From an uncultured Methanobrevibacter sp. (GTDB lineage Archaea; Methanobacteriota; Methanobacteria; Methanobacteriales; Methanobacteriaceae), in assembly GCF_902769175.1 (NCBI RefSeq), contig NZ_CACXNW010000018.1, positions 1 to 64,000 of the forward strand: 64,000 bases of DNA, in the 5' to 3' direction. How positions within the stretch are numbered: position 1 is the stretch's first letter; each line of letters begins with the position of its first letter. This document shows positions 20,331-30,501 of the stretch, one piece after another. Under the pieces are notes generated by a model. The model had not been told where the DNA came from. It did no database searches and saw only the letters and a program-made list of their open reading frames with translations. A program made the translations under genes and the position numbers.

Positions 20331-20933
20331 TTATCTTAATCTTTTTTGCCTTTGGGATTTTGGCCCATTTAATACTTTCCATACATAGAGTATTCTTTGT
20401 CCAATTGTAATGTAGGAAAGAATTACAAGTAAGTAAATGAAGTAGGTAAATATGACATTTGAATGGAATATTGCTGCGAGTACTGCACCTAACATTAAAA
20501 TTATCATTCTAACTGCACGTTCAGCTATTCCTATATTGCATTCAACTCCTTGGGATTCTGCTCTTGCCCTTACATAACTGACTGTAATTGCTGAGTGAAT
20601 TGCCAAAACTCCAACAAACCAGTTACAATATCCTCCAAATATTGTTCCAATGAATATGATTGCATCTGCAAAACGATCCATAGTGGAATCGAGGAATGCT
20701 CCAAATGGGCTTGCTCTATCATGGTATCTTGCAACAGCTCCATCTACAACATCTAAAAATCCGCTAAGCAAGATGAATAATGCTCCTCCAAGGAGATTTC
20801 CGTTTGCAAAGAAGTATGCAGATAGGATTGCCAAAAATGGAGAAATTACAGTTACAATATTTGGATTTACATTCAATCGACTAGCTAAAGGTTCTAAAAA
20901 TTTTGTAAGATATGGTCGTAAACTATTAAGCAT
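20331..20933 (-). CDS. CDP-alcohol phosphatidyltransferase, probably archaetidylinositol phosphate synthase
   Basis: 200 residues, multiple membrane helices, with the full CDP-alcohol phosphotransferase signature DGAVARYHDRASPFGAFLDSTMDR (Asp-Gly, Ala-Arg, Gly, Asp, Asp). The archaeal family joins CDP-archaeol to inositol 1-phosphate; this assignment is by family resemblance. The start overlaps no other gene. Upstream lies a divergent promoter region shared with the Sua5 gene, which carries a duplicated 30-base segment. Confidence 0.82.
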   Translation of the reverse strand: MLNSLRPYLTKFLEPLASRLNVNPNIVTVISPFLAILSAYFFANGNLLGGALFILLSGFLDVVDGAVARYHDRASPFGAFLDSTMDRFADAIIFIGTIFGGYCNWFVGVLAIHSAITVSYVRARAESQGVECNIGIAERAVRMIILMLGAVLAAIFHSNVIFTYFIYLLVILSYITIGQRILYVWKVLNGPKSQRQKRLR

Positions 20934-20945
20934 AATTTTAATTAT

Positions 20946-21041
20946 ATTAATTAACTAATATATATTTAATTAAGTTATGTCAGTTTCAGTGGAGTGAATA
21001 ATAAAGATTTAATTAATTAACTAATATATATTTAATTAAGT
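20946..21041. repeat. 30-bp direct duplication flanking a 36-bp unique insert in a divergent promoter
   Basis: Bases 20946-20975 and 21012-21041 are identical over exactly 30 bases (ATTAATTAACTAATATATAT plus TTAATTAAGT). Between them lies a 36-base segment (20976-21011) that is unlike its AT-only surroundings (it contains CAGTTTCAGTGGAGTG). The period is 66. The duplicated piece holds a TATA-like element, so each divergent gene now has its own copy. It is one of four loci of the same design. Confidence 0.9.
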
Positions 21042-21108
21042 AATCCAAGTAAAGTTTGGATATTTAAGCAGCATTATCTTTAAAATTCAATCATTTGGTG
21101 TATGATTT

Positions 21109-21744
21109 ATGAAAATATTTAAAATGAGTTCTGAAAATCCTGATATGGATTTGATAAGTGAAGCTATTGACATAATGGCTGATGGAGGAATCATCCTTTA
21201 TCCTACAGATACTGTTTATGGATTAGGGGCCAATATTTTCAATATTGATGCTGTAGAAAAGATTTATGAAATCAAAAAAAGAGACCAATCAAAGCCATTG
21301 TCTGTTTTGGTTGAGAATATGGAAAGTTTGGAGCTGATTGCAGATCTAAATAAAAGCTCAAGAGAAATCATCAATAAATGGCTTCCTGGTCCATTTACCT
21401 TTATTTTAAAAAAGACAAATGCTGTTTCTCCTTATGTCAGTGCAAGCACTAAAGTGGGAGTGAGAATTCCTGATTATAAAATAGCAAGGGCTCTTGCAAG
21501 CCTATTTCCAATTACCACTACAAGTGCTAACATTACTGATGAGGAAGCTTTATCAAATCCTCAAGATATTTTAAAGCAGATTGGAACTGATATAGACTTG
21601 ATAATTGATGTAGGTGATTTAAATAATGCAAAGCCCTCTACAGTCATTGATTTAAGTTCATCTAAGCCTACTTTAGTTAGGAATGGATTTGATGGTGAAG
21701 ATTTGAATTCCATTAAGGGAGATTTGGAAAAGCTAAATTTCTAA
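21109..21744 (+). CDS. L-threonylcarbamoyladenylate synthase (Sua5/YrdC family)
   Basis: 211 residues covering the YrdC fold: GGIILYPTDTVYGLGANIFN, KKRDQSKPLSVLV (substrate and ATP site), WLPGPFTFILKKT, VGVRIPDY, TTTSANITDEEAL. It makes threonylcarbamoyl-AMP from threonine, bicarbonate and ATP for the t6A37 modification of tRNA. The length is that of a YrdC-type protein without the extra Sua5 domain. It is transcribed away from the CDP-alcohol phosphotransferase gene. Confidence 0.92.
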   Translation: MKIFKMSSENPDMDLISEAIDIMADGGIILYPTDTVYGLGANIFNIDAVEKIYEIKKRDQSKPLSVLVENMESLELIADLNKSSREIINKWLPGPFTFILKKTNAVSPYVSASTKVGVRIPDYKIARALASLFPITTTSANITDEEALSNPQDILKQIGTDIDLIIDVGDLNNAKPSTVIDLSSSKPTLVRNGFDGEDLNSIKGDLEKLNF

Positions 21745-22070
21745 TAAATTGGAATATTCAAATTCAACAGTTATTTGCTTTAATTCTGTTATAATATTTA
21801 TCTGAATTCGTAAATTGAATGTGATAAAAAAAGTAACTTTAAATATATCCGAGTAAATACTATGTTTAGAAAAAGAAAATTTGGCAAGAACCATTTTTTT
21901 GTGAAATATTAAAAACAGTATTTTGATTATTTATATTGTTTTATTAGTTAATTGGTAATTATTTATGATTTATTATTAATTATAGATTTTTATTATTCAT
22001 TATTGAATGATTATTTAATTGATTTATTATTAATTATAGATTTTTATTATTTATTATTGAAGGGAAAGAC
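21745..22070. repeat. Spacer with a 54-base-period duplication before radB
   Basis: No gene is seen. About 41 bases beginning TGATTTATTATTAATTATAG occur at 21966 and again at 22020 with one mismatch, separated by 13 bases. The second copy ends at the radB ribosome-binding site. Confidence 0.6.
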
Positions 22071-22769
22071 ATGAAAATATTATCAAACATGGCAAATCAA
22101 GAGAAAATATCCACTAACTCTCCTTTAGATGAATTGTTAGATGGAGGAATTGATAAAAGAACTATAACTCAAGTTTATGGTCCTCCAGGTGTAGGTAAAA
22201 CAAATGTTTGTCTAAATATAGCTATTAATGTTGCTAAAGGTGGAAAGAAAGTGGTTTACATTGACACTGAAGGTGGCATATCTGTAGATAGGATAAGGCA
22301 AATCTCCGGTGAAGACTTTGATGCAGTTGCAAAGAACATTATTGTATTTGAGCCAACTTCATTTAAGGAACAGGAAGAGGATTTAGGCCTTATAGAATCA
22401 TGGATATCATCTAATAGTGCAGAAGTTGAACTTATTATATTGGATTCTGCTGTTGCATTGTTTAGGGTGGAAGATGATAACATAAAGTCTCACCTTTTAG
22501 GAAAACAGATGCAAATGCTTTCTGCACTTGCCATCAATCATGATCTTGCTGTTATTGTTACAAATCAGATTTATGCTTCATTTGATGAGGAAAGCGAAGA
22601 GGATTTCTCTCCTGTTGGCGGAACCATCATTCAATATAGAAGTAAGATTATTATTGAACTTAAACGTGAAGAAGGAACCAATCAAAGAATAGCTGTCTTG
22701 AAAAGGCATAAGACAAAAAGGGAAGGTTTGGCTGTTCACTTCTTGATAACCAATAATGGAATTGAATAA
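22071..22769 (+). CDS. radB: DNA repair and recombination protein RadB
   Basis: 232 residues, the RecA-fold core only, as in archaeal RadB, which lacks the N-terminal domain of RadA. Walker A is GPPGVGKT and Walker B is VELIILDS. The start STNSPLDELLDGGIDKRTITQVYG is typical. RadB is a RadA paralogue that assists homologous recombination. The ATG at 22071 has GAAGGGA 5 bases upstream; a second in-frame ATG at 22089 lacks such a site. Confidence 0.93.
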   Translation: MKILSNMANQEKISTNSPLDELLDGGIDKRTITQVYGPPGVGKTNVCLNIAINVAKGGKKVVYIDTEGGISVDRIRQISGEDFDAVAKNIIVFEPTSFKEQEEDLGLIESWISSNSAEVELIILDSAVALFRVEDDNIKSHLLGKQMQMLSALAINHDLAVIVTNQIYASFDEESEEDFSPVGGTIIQYRSKIIIELKREEGTNQRIAVLKRHKTKREGLAVHFLITNNGIE

Positions 22770-23008
22770 TTCAATTCCTTTTACTATTTTTTTACTTTTT
22801 ATTCCTTTTTCATCTAAAATTTACTAATTTTTAATCATTTTAAATAATTTAATCCATTTTCCTATTTTTTTATAAATAATTTTATAAGGCACTTTAGATA
22901 TATAATATAATGTTGTATGTTTATTTAAACATAATTTAACTAATTTAAATCTAACTACTTAACTAAATTTATTATTTATTTTTATTTAAATATAGGATTT
23001 GTGATAAG

Positions 23009-24169
23009 ATGATCCAAAAGAAGAAATATGCAAAGGCAGCTAAGATTATTCCAGGCGGTTATGAGTCTGCAAACCACTTTTTTGAAGCTGTTTTTAGGGA
23101 TAAGGAAATGATTTGGATGGGTCAAAATACAAATGAATTGCATATTGGTCACAATGAAGAAGTCAAGCAAGCAATGGTTGATTGCATTGGAAGTGACGAA
23201 TACTGCAAGTACCCACCTCCAGAAGGTTTTACAGAATTGCAATCTTTGATTTTAAAAGATTTAGAATTGGAAGGCTTAAGCATATATGTCAATGCAGGTG
23301 CAACTGAATCATTATACTTGGCCATGAATGCTGTATTGTCTCCTGAAGATAATGTAATTACTCCAGATCCAGGATATCTTATTATTGACAATTTTGCAAG
23401 CAGGTTTGCAAATGAAGTAAGACAAGTGAAGATTTACAGTGAAGAGAACAATTATAAGCTTACTCCAAAATTAGTTAGGGAAAATATGGATGAAAACACT
23501 AAAGTCATTCTTTTAATTGATCCATTAAACCCACTTGGAAGCTCCTACACTGAAGAAGAGATTAAGGAATTTGCAGAGATTGCTATAGAAAATGACTTGT
23601 TCCTTTTGCATGATGTAACCTACAGAGACTTTGCTCAAAAGCATACTCTTGCTGCAAAATATGCTCCAAACAATACAATCACCTGTTACAGTTTCTCTAA
23701 GATATTTGGTATGGCGGGATTAAGGTTAGGAGCTATCATTTCAAGCCAAGAAGTCATTGATGTTGTAAAAAGCATTATCATTAACGATGTAGGTACAAAT
23801 ATGGTTGCACAAGTAGGTGCAATTGCTGCTTTGAAAACCAAACCTCAATGGATTGACAGAGTCAAAAACACCACCTTTGAAAATCAAAAGATAATCAAGG
23901 AAGCAGTGGACCAATGTGAAGGAGTCTTCTTGCCTGTTTATCCATCAAGTGCAAACATGATGGGAATTGACTTATCAGGTGCAGGAATCGACCCTGAAGA
24001 CATGTCACAATATTTGATTGGCAAAAAGGTATTTACAAGACAAGGTTCCTATACAAGTAATACATTCGGTCACAATTACTTAAGGGTAAGTTACTCAATC
24101 GACCCAGAAAAGGTCAAGGTATTTGCTCGTGAATTTGTACTTGCTGTAGAAGCTTTAAGAACTAAATAA
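23009..24169 (+). CDS. Pyridoxal-phosphate aminotransferase, class I/II
   Basis: 386 residues, fold-type I. The cofactor lysine lies in YSFSKIFGMAGLRLGA; other family residues are NAGATESLY, DPLNPLG (NP motif) and the C-terminal YLRVSYS substrate-binding Arg. It resembles aspartate/histidinol-phosphate-type aminotransferases; the exact substrate cannot be called. GTGATAAG precedes the ATG. It stands alone between radB and the ABCE1 gene. Confidence 0.85.
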   Translation: MIQKKKYAKAAKIIPGGYESANHFFEAVFRDKEMIWMGQNTNELHIGHNEEVKQAMVDCIGSDEYCKYPPPEGFTELQSLILKDLELEGLSIYVNAGATESLYLAMNAVLSPEDNVITPDPGYLIIDNFASRFANEVRQVKIYSEENNYKLTPKLVRENMDENTKVILLIDPLNPLGSSYTEEEIKEFAEIAIENDLFLLHDVTYRDFAQKHTLAAKYAPNNTITCYSFSKIFGMAGLRLGAIISSQEVIDVVKSIIINDVGTNMVAQVGAIAALKTKPQWIDRVKNTTFENQKIIKEAVDQCEGVFLPVYPSSANMMGIDLSGAGIDPEDMSQYLIGKKVFTRQGSYTSNTFGHNYLRVSYSIDPEKVKVFAREFVLAVEALRTK

Positions 24170-24481
24170 TTTTATTATTTAGTTTATTTTTTCTTTTTTT
24201 TATTAATTTATTCTTTTTTTAAATTTTCATTATTTTTTAAAATGGCATCTTTATTTTGCTTATTTTTCAATTTTTATCTCTAAATTTGCTTTTTTTTTAG
24301 TTATATGTATATTTCATGAAATATAATTCGTATATTGTCAAACTATTTGAATGATTAAAATTCCAATCTTTATGAAATGAAAATTTGTTAAAAAATATTA
24401 AAAAAAGTAAAATTAGTTTTTAGAAAAAATCTAAAAACTATAATGTATTTTTTAATAGTGAAAAATTAAAATATTTTTTCA
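24170..24481. other. Convergent spacer
   Basis: No gene is seen. T-rich sequence after the aminotransferase and A-rich sequence after the ABCE1 gene act as terminators for the two converging genes. Confidence 0.35.
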
Positions 24482-26257
24482 CTAATCTTTTAAGTAGTAG
24501 TATTCACCTTGCTCTTTCTGTTCTCTGTCAAGGTAAGAATCTAATTTATTTACTCTAGGACGTTTGGTTTCCTTATCTCTTCTAAAGGTAATGTCCAAGT
24601 CTCCTAAGAACTGGTTCATGCTTGTTCTAAGGTCTGATGGCTTGGAAGCTATACCATTGAGTCCAAGTTCTCCACTAAAGACCATTGCTCTGTCTGAAAT
24701 GTAGTCGATAAATACGATATCGTGATCTACAATAAGTGAAGCTGCATTTCTGCTTTCAATTATTTTTCTAATTACTCTTGCAGCTATCAGTCTTTGCTCT
24801 ACATCCAGGAATGCAGTAGGTTCGTCGAAAAGATAAATGTCTGCATCTTGTGATAATGTAACTGCAAGTGCAAGTCTTTGAAGTTCCCCACCACTTAATT
24901 TCTTGACCTTTTTGTCAAGGAGGTTGTCAAGTGCAAGAGGTCTTCCCACTTCACTGTTGAAGATGTTGGAACCGTATGTAGGTGCATTTGCGAAAAGGTA
25001 TTCCTGTGCAGTTCCATCAAAGTCAGATTCAATGTATTGAGGTTTGTATGCAATTTCCACCTCTTCTAAAATTTCTCCTTCAGTAGGTTTTTCCACTCCT
25101 GCCAATATTTTTGCAAAGGTGGTTTTACCGATACCGTTTGAACCGAATGCAGTGACAATCTCGTCATGGTAGATTTTACCTGCTTCCGCTTCTAATGTGA
25201 ATCCATCGTATTCTTTTCTAAGGTCGCTGTATTCACTTAAGACTTCTCCATCATCCTCTGGTGTTGGCGGACGAATGCTGAATTCAATTGGCTGTTTTCT
25301 GATTCTTACATTTTCCTCTTGAAGGAATCCGTTGATGTATGCATTGATTCCAACCCTTACACCTTTATTACCTGAGACTACACCGTATCCACCAGGTTCA
25401 CCATATAACAAGTGAACGTTGTCACTCATAGCATCTAAAGTAGCTAAGTCGTGCTCAATTACAAGTACGGATTTGTCTGCTTCAGCAAGGGAACGAATTA
25501 CCTTTACTGCATTTAATCTTTGGCGGACATCCAACCATGATGTAGGTTCGTCGAAGTAGTAGAAATCACCTTCACGAAGAACAGTTGCAGCGATAGCTAC
25601 TCTTTGAAGTTCCCCACCACTTAAGTTTTGCATGTCACGTTCAAGGACATTTTTAAGATCTAAGTCATCTACTATTTCATCAAGCTTGTTTCTTTCATCA
25701 ACATTGGAAAGCAAGCTTTTCACATTTCCTTGAACTACCTTTGAAAGCTGGTCCACCATTTGTGGCTTGTGAATGGTTTTGATTTCTCCAGCCTGCAATA
25801 ATTTAAAGTAGTTTTGCAATGCTGAACCCTTATAATATTCAATTACATTTTCCCAGGTCGCTTCCTCTTCATAATTTCCTAAGTTTGGTATCAATTCTCC
25901 TGATAGGATTCTCATGATTGTGGATTTACCGATACCGTTTTGACCAAGCAAACCAAGAACGCTTCCCTCTTTTAAGGTAGGAAGTCCAAATAATTCAAAG
26001 CTGTTTTGTCCATATCTGTGAATTGGATCATCAAGAGCTTCAGGTAAGTTAATAACGCTGACTGCACCAAATGGGCATCTGTTGGTACAAATACCACATC
26101 CAGAACATAATTCTTCTGAAATAAGTGGCTTTTTAGTCTTTTCATCAATTACAATTGTATCTTCTTCCATACGTACTCCAGGACAATAGTGCATACATAC
26201 AAAGTTACATTTTTTAGGTTGGCATTTGTCCCTGTCTAAAATAGAAATTCTGCTCAT
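24482..26257 (-). CDS. ABCE1 / RNase L inhibitor, ribosome-recycling ATPase
   Basis: 591 residues. The N-terminal domain carries eight cysteines for two [4Fe-4S] clusters ([16 protein letters not shown] and [15 protein letters not shown]). Two ABC cassettes follow: Walker [10 protein letters not shown] and GSNGIGKTT, signatures [12 protein letters not shown] and [12 protein letters not shown], Walker B ending [10 protein letters not shown] and [10 protein letters not shown]. The hinge lies between and after them. It splits post-termination 70S ribosomes with aPelota or aRF1. It is essential and universal in archaea, and it is intact here. Confidence 0.97.
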   Translation of the reverse strand: MSRISILDRDKCQPKKCNFVCMHYCPGVRMEEDTIVIDEKTKKPLISEELCSGCGICTNRCPFGAVSVINLPEALDDPIHRYGQNSFELFGLPTLKEGSVLGLLGQNGIGKSTIMRILSGELIPNLGNYEEEATWENVIEYYKGSALQNYFKLLQAGEIKTIHKPQMVDQLSKVVQGNVKSLLSNVDERNKLDEIVDDLDLKNVLERDMQNLSGGELQRVAIAATVLREGDFYYFDEPTSWLDVRQRLNAVKVIRSLAEADKSVLVIEHDLATLDAMSDNVHLLYGEPGGYGVVSGNKGVRVGINAYINGFLQEENVRIRKQPIEFSIRPPTPEDDGEVLSEYSDLRKEYDGFTLEAEAGKIYHDEIVTAFGSNGIGKTTFAKILAGVEKPTEGEILEEVEIAYKPQYIESDFDGTAQEYLFANAPTYGSNIFNSEVGRPLALDNLLDKKVKKLSGGELQRLALAVTLSQDADIYLFDEPTAFLDVEQRLIAARVIRKIIESRNAASLIVDHDIVFIDYISDRAMVFSGELGLNGIASKPSDLRTSMNQFLGDLDITFRRDKETKRPRVNKLDSYLDREQKEQGEYYYLKD

Positions 26258-26624
26258 TTTATCTCCATATCCTTTAATAATAATCTAATAAGTTTAATTT
26301 TTTAAAACTTAGATGTTTTGCTAAGTTATTTTGGTTTAAAACTTTAATGTTTGAAAGTTTTATTTTTTTAAAAACTTCAAATCCTAATTTCAATGGTTTG
26401 AAGTTTTATGAAATAGTTTATAATAAATACATTTTGTTTTTAATGGTTTATAATAATTTTGTGTATTCTTACTTTTCCATTGTTTTTTTCAAAATAAGAA
26501 TTTATTTCATTGTTTCTCTTTTTAAAGTTAAATTTAAATAATTTTGAGTTTAATATATATGATAATTAACAGAAAAAATCAGATTTGATTTAAACTTTTT
26601 TTTAATTAATTTTATGTGATTTAA
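26258..26624. other. Divergent spacer between ABCE1 and pth2
   Basis: It holds the two divergent promoters. A 64-codon open frame at 26347-26541 has extreme Phe/Ile/Tyr composition and no ribosome-binding site, so I regard it as chance. Confidence 0.4.
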
Positions 26625-26963
26625 ATGAAACAGGTAATGATTGTAAGAACAGACATTAAGATGGGAAAAGGTAAGATAGCTGCTCAATGTTGTCACGCTG
26701 CAATAGGTGCATATAAGCAAGCTGACAAGGAAAAGATTAGAAAATGGGAAAATGAGGCTTATGCAAAAGTAGTTTTAAAAGTTCCTTCAGTTCATGATCT
26801 TTTCATGTTAAGGGAACGGGCAAGAGCAAAAGGAGTTGCTTATTACTTAGTGACTGATGCAGGCAGAACCCAATTGCCTCAATCAACAATCACTGTTTTA
26901 GGATTAGGTCCTGATGAGGATGATGTTATAGATGAAATAACTGGTGATTTAAAGTTATTATAG
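26625..26963 (+). CDS. pth2: Peptidyl-tRNA hydrolase, archaeal type
   Basis: 112 residues, the full Pth2 fold: KQVMIVRTDIKMGKGKIAAQCCHAA at the start, then RAKGVAYYLVTDAGRTQLPQSTITVLGLGP. It frees tRNA from prematurely released peptidyl-tRNA. The last about 15 codons are the source of a tripled sequence immediately downstream. It is transcribed divergently from ABCE1, another translation-recycling gene. Confidence 0.95.
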   Translation: MKQVMIVRTDIKMGKGKIAAQCCHAAIGAYKQADKEKIRKWENEAYAKVVLKVPSVHDLFMLRERARAKGVAYYLVTDAGRTQLPQSTITVLGLGPDEDDVIDEITGDLKLL

Positions 26964-27090
26964 TTAATTTAAAGTTTTAGATGATGTAATTGGTGAAATA
27001 ACTGGTGATTTAAAGTTATTATAAGTTAATTTAAAGTTTTAGATGATGTAATTGGTGAAATAACTGGTGATTTAAAGTTATTATAAAATA
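26925..27090 (+). repeat. Three tandem copies of the pth2 3' end
   Basis: GAAATAACTGGTGATTTAAA and the following TTATTATA occur three times, with CTGGTG at 26941, 27002 and 27064 (61-62-base period). The first copy is the coding end of pth2 with its TAG stop; the other two are non-coding. Copies 2 and 3 are nearly identical. Confidence 0.85.
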
Positions 27091-27198
27091 ATCTAATTTT
27101 AGTTTTAGATTATTTTATATTTGTATCAATTATCTATTTAGATAATTGTCTTTTTTTTATTGATTTGTATTTTTTAGATTTGTTTATCTATTTTTATT

Positions 27199-28122
27199 CT
27201 AATTTACATTTATTATATTCTCAATATTTTCACTATTTTTATCATTTTCCTTATTTTGTTTAATCATCTCTTTAATTTCCTTATTGCTTTCCTCTAGCAT
27301 TTCTTTTAGTTCAATATTTGATTTTTCATATTTCTCTTCTATTTTTTCAATCCTTTTATTGAATTGTTTTGTTAGGATAGCTACTGTCAATGTGGCAGTA
27401 CCTACACCAGATAAAATATACCCGCTCCAAACTAAAAGCAGGCTATTTACTTTTCCAAGGGTAGTGCTTCCTAAAATCGCATAACCGTTACTTGTAAATG
27501 CATTGGATACCATATCTATAGAGTCTATAGGACTTACTCCTTCTACAATCATTGTAAATACAAAGCTAATGAAAATTATTGAAAACAATAAAACAATGGT
27601 TATTCCTAAACTATTGGTTTCAGTGTATTCCCTAAAGTGCTTATAATTAAGTACATTAGATAAATCAGAATTGGAACATGAATATAGTTTATCAGGCTTA
27701 ATATTGTGTATCCTACATCTCCAACTATTAAAAAGGATAATGCTTCATAAGGAATTATAAGGAAGAATAATAATTTATTTTTCCATGTGTTATACTCTAA
27801 TCCAAGGGCAATGTTTACCATAAACAAGACTTCTATAAGTGCAAAGAATCTTGAGTTTTCATTCCCTAAGAATGAGAATAATATGAATATGAATAATAAA
27901 AACAGGATTATTAAGTAATAAACTTGCTTTAATGTATCAATTTCCTCTTTAGGGAAATATTCTTCAGGATTAAACAACCTATTCTTTGAAATCTTTTTTA
28001 TATGTTTTTTAAGTTTATTTGCACTAAATCTTGCTAGGAGGCATAGAATATAGAAAATTATGATAGCTAATAGGATATCTACTATTGAATATAAGATCTC
28101 TGTATACTCTTTAACACCAGTT
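27199..28122 (-). pseudogene. Ion-channel-like membrane protein, frameshifted and lacking a clear start
   Basis: Read right to left, an open stretch from about 28122 (LTGVKEYTEILYSIVDILLAIIIFYILCLLARF...) runs in frame into NPEEYFPKEEIDTLKQVYY and four or five hydrophobic helices, ending at a TAG at 27606. A second frame, overlapping from about 27690, continues as KHFREYTETNSLGITIVLLF and ends in a pore-loop-like FTSNGYAILGSTTLGKVNS, a last helix and a coiled coil rich in Glu/Lys. Together they read as one channel-type protein of about 300 residues broken by one frameshift. No ATG, GTG or TTG lies at the apparent N-terminus. The channel assignment is tentative. Confidence 0.5.
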
Positions 28123-28202
28123 AATATTTTTTGTATTTATTTTTGATTATTTTTGATTATTTTTGTATTATTTCTGTATTTAATTTTGTATTTTTTTTTT
28201 TT

Positions 28203-29001
28203 TTAAAAGTTTCTCCTTCTTCTAGGTCTACTCAAATGGGATGTTTTAACTTTATAAACCTTATAAATCATTCCTATTCCAATGAATTCAGTTATAAATA
28301 TTAAAACCCCTATAAGCATATCCAACACTTCATTTCCAATGAAAACGAAATCAATTCCGTATTTTATATATGCCAAAATTGCAATTGCAAGAATAAGCTT
28401 GGTATAATCGAGGGTATAAGATCCCCAACCGATTGTGCCGAGGCATCTTTTAATCGCATATAGATTTAATGCAGAAGTTATTTTTCCTTTATCTGCAAGT
28501 CTTGCAAGGGCTATTTCCAAAAAGAATGTGCTTATATAGAAGGTTATGATAACGAAAACTATAAATAAAATTGTTTCCAAGGATCCATGAGCAGTGAATA
28601 GGCTTCCAACGTTTAGAAGCAGTATTTCTCCTTCTTTTATTGAAATAAATGGGAAGTCAAATACTAAAGAAACAAATGTCAATACTAAAAATTGGACTGC
28701 TGTATAGATTATTATTACAATTGAAGCTTTTATTCCAAATACAAAGGATTTAAAAAATTCTATTTTTGGCAAACTGTTTCTATTGTTCATTACTTCTTTT
28801 GTTATGCATAAGCCATAACCATTAACAAGGATTGTCAATAGGATTCCCAGTATAACTCTTAACAGTTCTTTTTTTTCCTTGAAATGCTCCTTCATTTGCA
28901 TTGATAAAATCTAAAACTAAGACAATGAATAAAAGCAGAATAAAACTGAGGATATGTGGTTTGATAAAATTATATGTATAATCTAGTCTTTTTAAAGGCA
29001 T
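28203..29001 (-). pseudogene. DUF4013-like membrane protein, probably frameshifted
   Basis: A first frame starts at the ATG at 29001, which has AGGTGA 6 bases upstream. It gives a helix (FIKPHILSFILLLFIVLVLDF) and runs into a stop near 28825. A second frame, open from 28901 (MQMKEHFKEKKELL), continues with GILLTILVNGYGLCITKEVMNNRNSLPKIEFFKSFVFGIKASI and four more helices, ending Arg-rich (RPRRRRNF). The LP...W/F..F..G pattern after a first hydrophobic pair is characteristic of DUF4013. A single frameshift near 28890 would join them. The ATG at 28901 has no ribosome-binding site. Confidence 0.55.
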
Positions 29002-29477
29002 TTTTTTCACCTTTGAATTTGATTCAATAGTTGGGTTAATATTATATTATTTATCAGTCATTATTAATAGTTATTTTGCTATATTTTTTAATGCTTTTAG
29101 TTATTTATTCTTGATTGTAAAGCAGAGAAGTTATTAATTTTTTCATTTTTTTAATATTTTTTTATAATTTAAATAATTTTTTTTTAATTTTTTCATTTTT
29201 TTAATATTTTTTTATAATTTAAATAATTTTTTTTAATTTTTTCATGGAATTTAACTTAATTTTCATTTTTTTAATATTTTTTTATAATTTAAATAATTTT
29301 TTTTTAATTTTTTTATGGAATTTAACTTAATTTTCATTTTTTTAATTTTTTTCATATTTCTTATGGAAATCAACGTAATTTTAAATTTTTCAATTTATTA
29401 TTTTAATATTTTTCAAATAGTATTATATGTTTTAAGAACAAAATTAATTTTATATTTGCTTATTATGGTATATTTTT
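29002..29477. repeat. T-rich intergenic repeats
   Basis: No gene is seen. A unit beginning TTTCATTTTTTTAATATTTT and continuing TTTATAATTTAAATAA occurs at 29141, 29191 and 29261 (periods 50 and 70), the last with an added ATGGAATTTAACTTAA segment that is itself repeated. This is low-complexity tandem expansion. Confidence 0.7.
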
Positions 29478-30335
29478 ATGGCTAAAGACAAATCATTTAT
29501 TGCAAAGGTAGAAGAGAAGATTCTAATTTTTACAAAACCTGATTATATGGGCTCTCAAGAAAAGGTCAAAGAGCTTTTATCACAAGAGCAATCTGAAGAT
29601 AAGCCTGTAAAAAGCATTTTTAAAAGCAGGGATTTCAATGGATTGCAAGTCTTTGAATTTGGAGATAAAAGCGCTAAGAATTTGATTGTATATGTCCATG
29701 GAGGCGTTTTTATAGGTGAAATCAGCTGGCAACATTACCTGTTCTGCTTATTGCTCTCAAGAAAACTGGATGCTTATGTCTTGGCGCCGGTTTATCCACT
29801 TGCTCCAGCTCATAGTGCAATGGAAACATTTGACTTGATTAGAGGCTTTTATGAAAGCCTAATTCAAGAGCATGACAATATTTCATTGATGGGATATTCT
29901 GCAGGTGGTGGATTTGTCTTGTCCTTTTGCCAATATCTAAATGAAATCAATCTGCCTCAGCCAGATAATATAATCACTTACTCTCCATGGGTTGACATTT
30001 CACTTAGCAATACTCCTTATGACAATGATTCAGATCCAATTCTTGGTGAAGTGGGGCTAAGGGAAATAGGAAAAGTCTGGGCAGGAGAATTAGAGACAAA
30101 AGGTTATAAAGTCAGCCCATTATTTGGAGACAATTCCAATTTGCCTAAGACACTTATTTTTGTTGGAGATAATGAAATATTTTATAAAGACATTTTAAAG
30201 TATTATGAAAATCTTAAAAGAGATAATGTCGATGCTCGTTTGGTTGTTGGCAGTGGAATGTTTCATATTTATCCATTATTCCCTATTCCTGAAGCAAGGG
30301 ATACCTTTAAGGAACTTAAAAAAGAGTTTGAATAA
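29478..30335 (+). CDS. Alpha/beta hydrolase, hormone-sensitive-lipase type
   Basis: 285 residues. The oxyanion motif HGG (residues 74-76, YVHGGVFIG) and the nucleophile GYSAGG (Ser141) are typical of the abhydrolase-3/HSL esterases. A likely catalytic Asp lies in FVGDNEIF and His in SGMFHIYP. There is no signal peptide, so it is probably cytoplasmic. It should hydrolyse short acyl esters; the substrate is unknown. It is intact among broken neighbours. Confidence 0.85.
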   Translation: MAKDKSFIAKVEEKILIFTKPDYMGSQEKVKELLSQEQSEDKPVKSIFKSRDFNGLQVFEFGDKSAKNLIVYVHGGVFIGEISWQHYLFCLLLSRKLDAYVLAPVYPLAPAHSAMETFDLIRGFYESLIQEHDNISLMGYSAGGGFVLSFCQYLNEINLPQPDNIITYSPWVDISLSNTPYDNDSDPILGEVGLREIGKVWAGELETKGYKVSPLFGDNSNLPKTLIFVGDNEIFYKDILKYYENLKRDNVDARLVVGSGMFHIYPLFPIPEARDTFKELKKEFE

Positions 30336-30501
30336 TTAATACTTTAAATGATTTCTATTATTTATAATGCGACTGCTTAAAAAAACACTATTTTTGAATA
30401 AAACAGCCCATATACTAAAAAAAGCATTTTTTCATTGATCCTTAAAAAAATAAAATGAAAATAAAAATTAAATAAAAATAAAAAAAATATGAGATAATGA
30501 A

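Noticed and set aside
21966-22060. Insertion unit upstream of radB
   Set aside because: The duplicated part is 41 bases with a mismatch and the gap only 13 bases. It does not fit the 30 plus 37 geometry.
26347-26541. 64-codon open frame between ABCE1 and pth2
   Set aside because: Extreme Phe/Ile/Tyr/Lys composition, no ribosome-binding site, and it fills a divergent promoter region. Chance frame in AT-rich DNA.
26925-27090. Fifth insertion unit at the pth2 end
   Set aside because: The period (61-62) is close, but the whole unit is repeated three times, including the supposed insert, so it is a plain tandem repeat.
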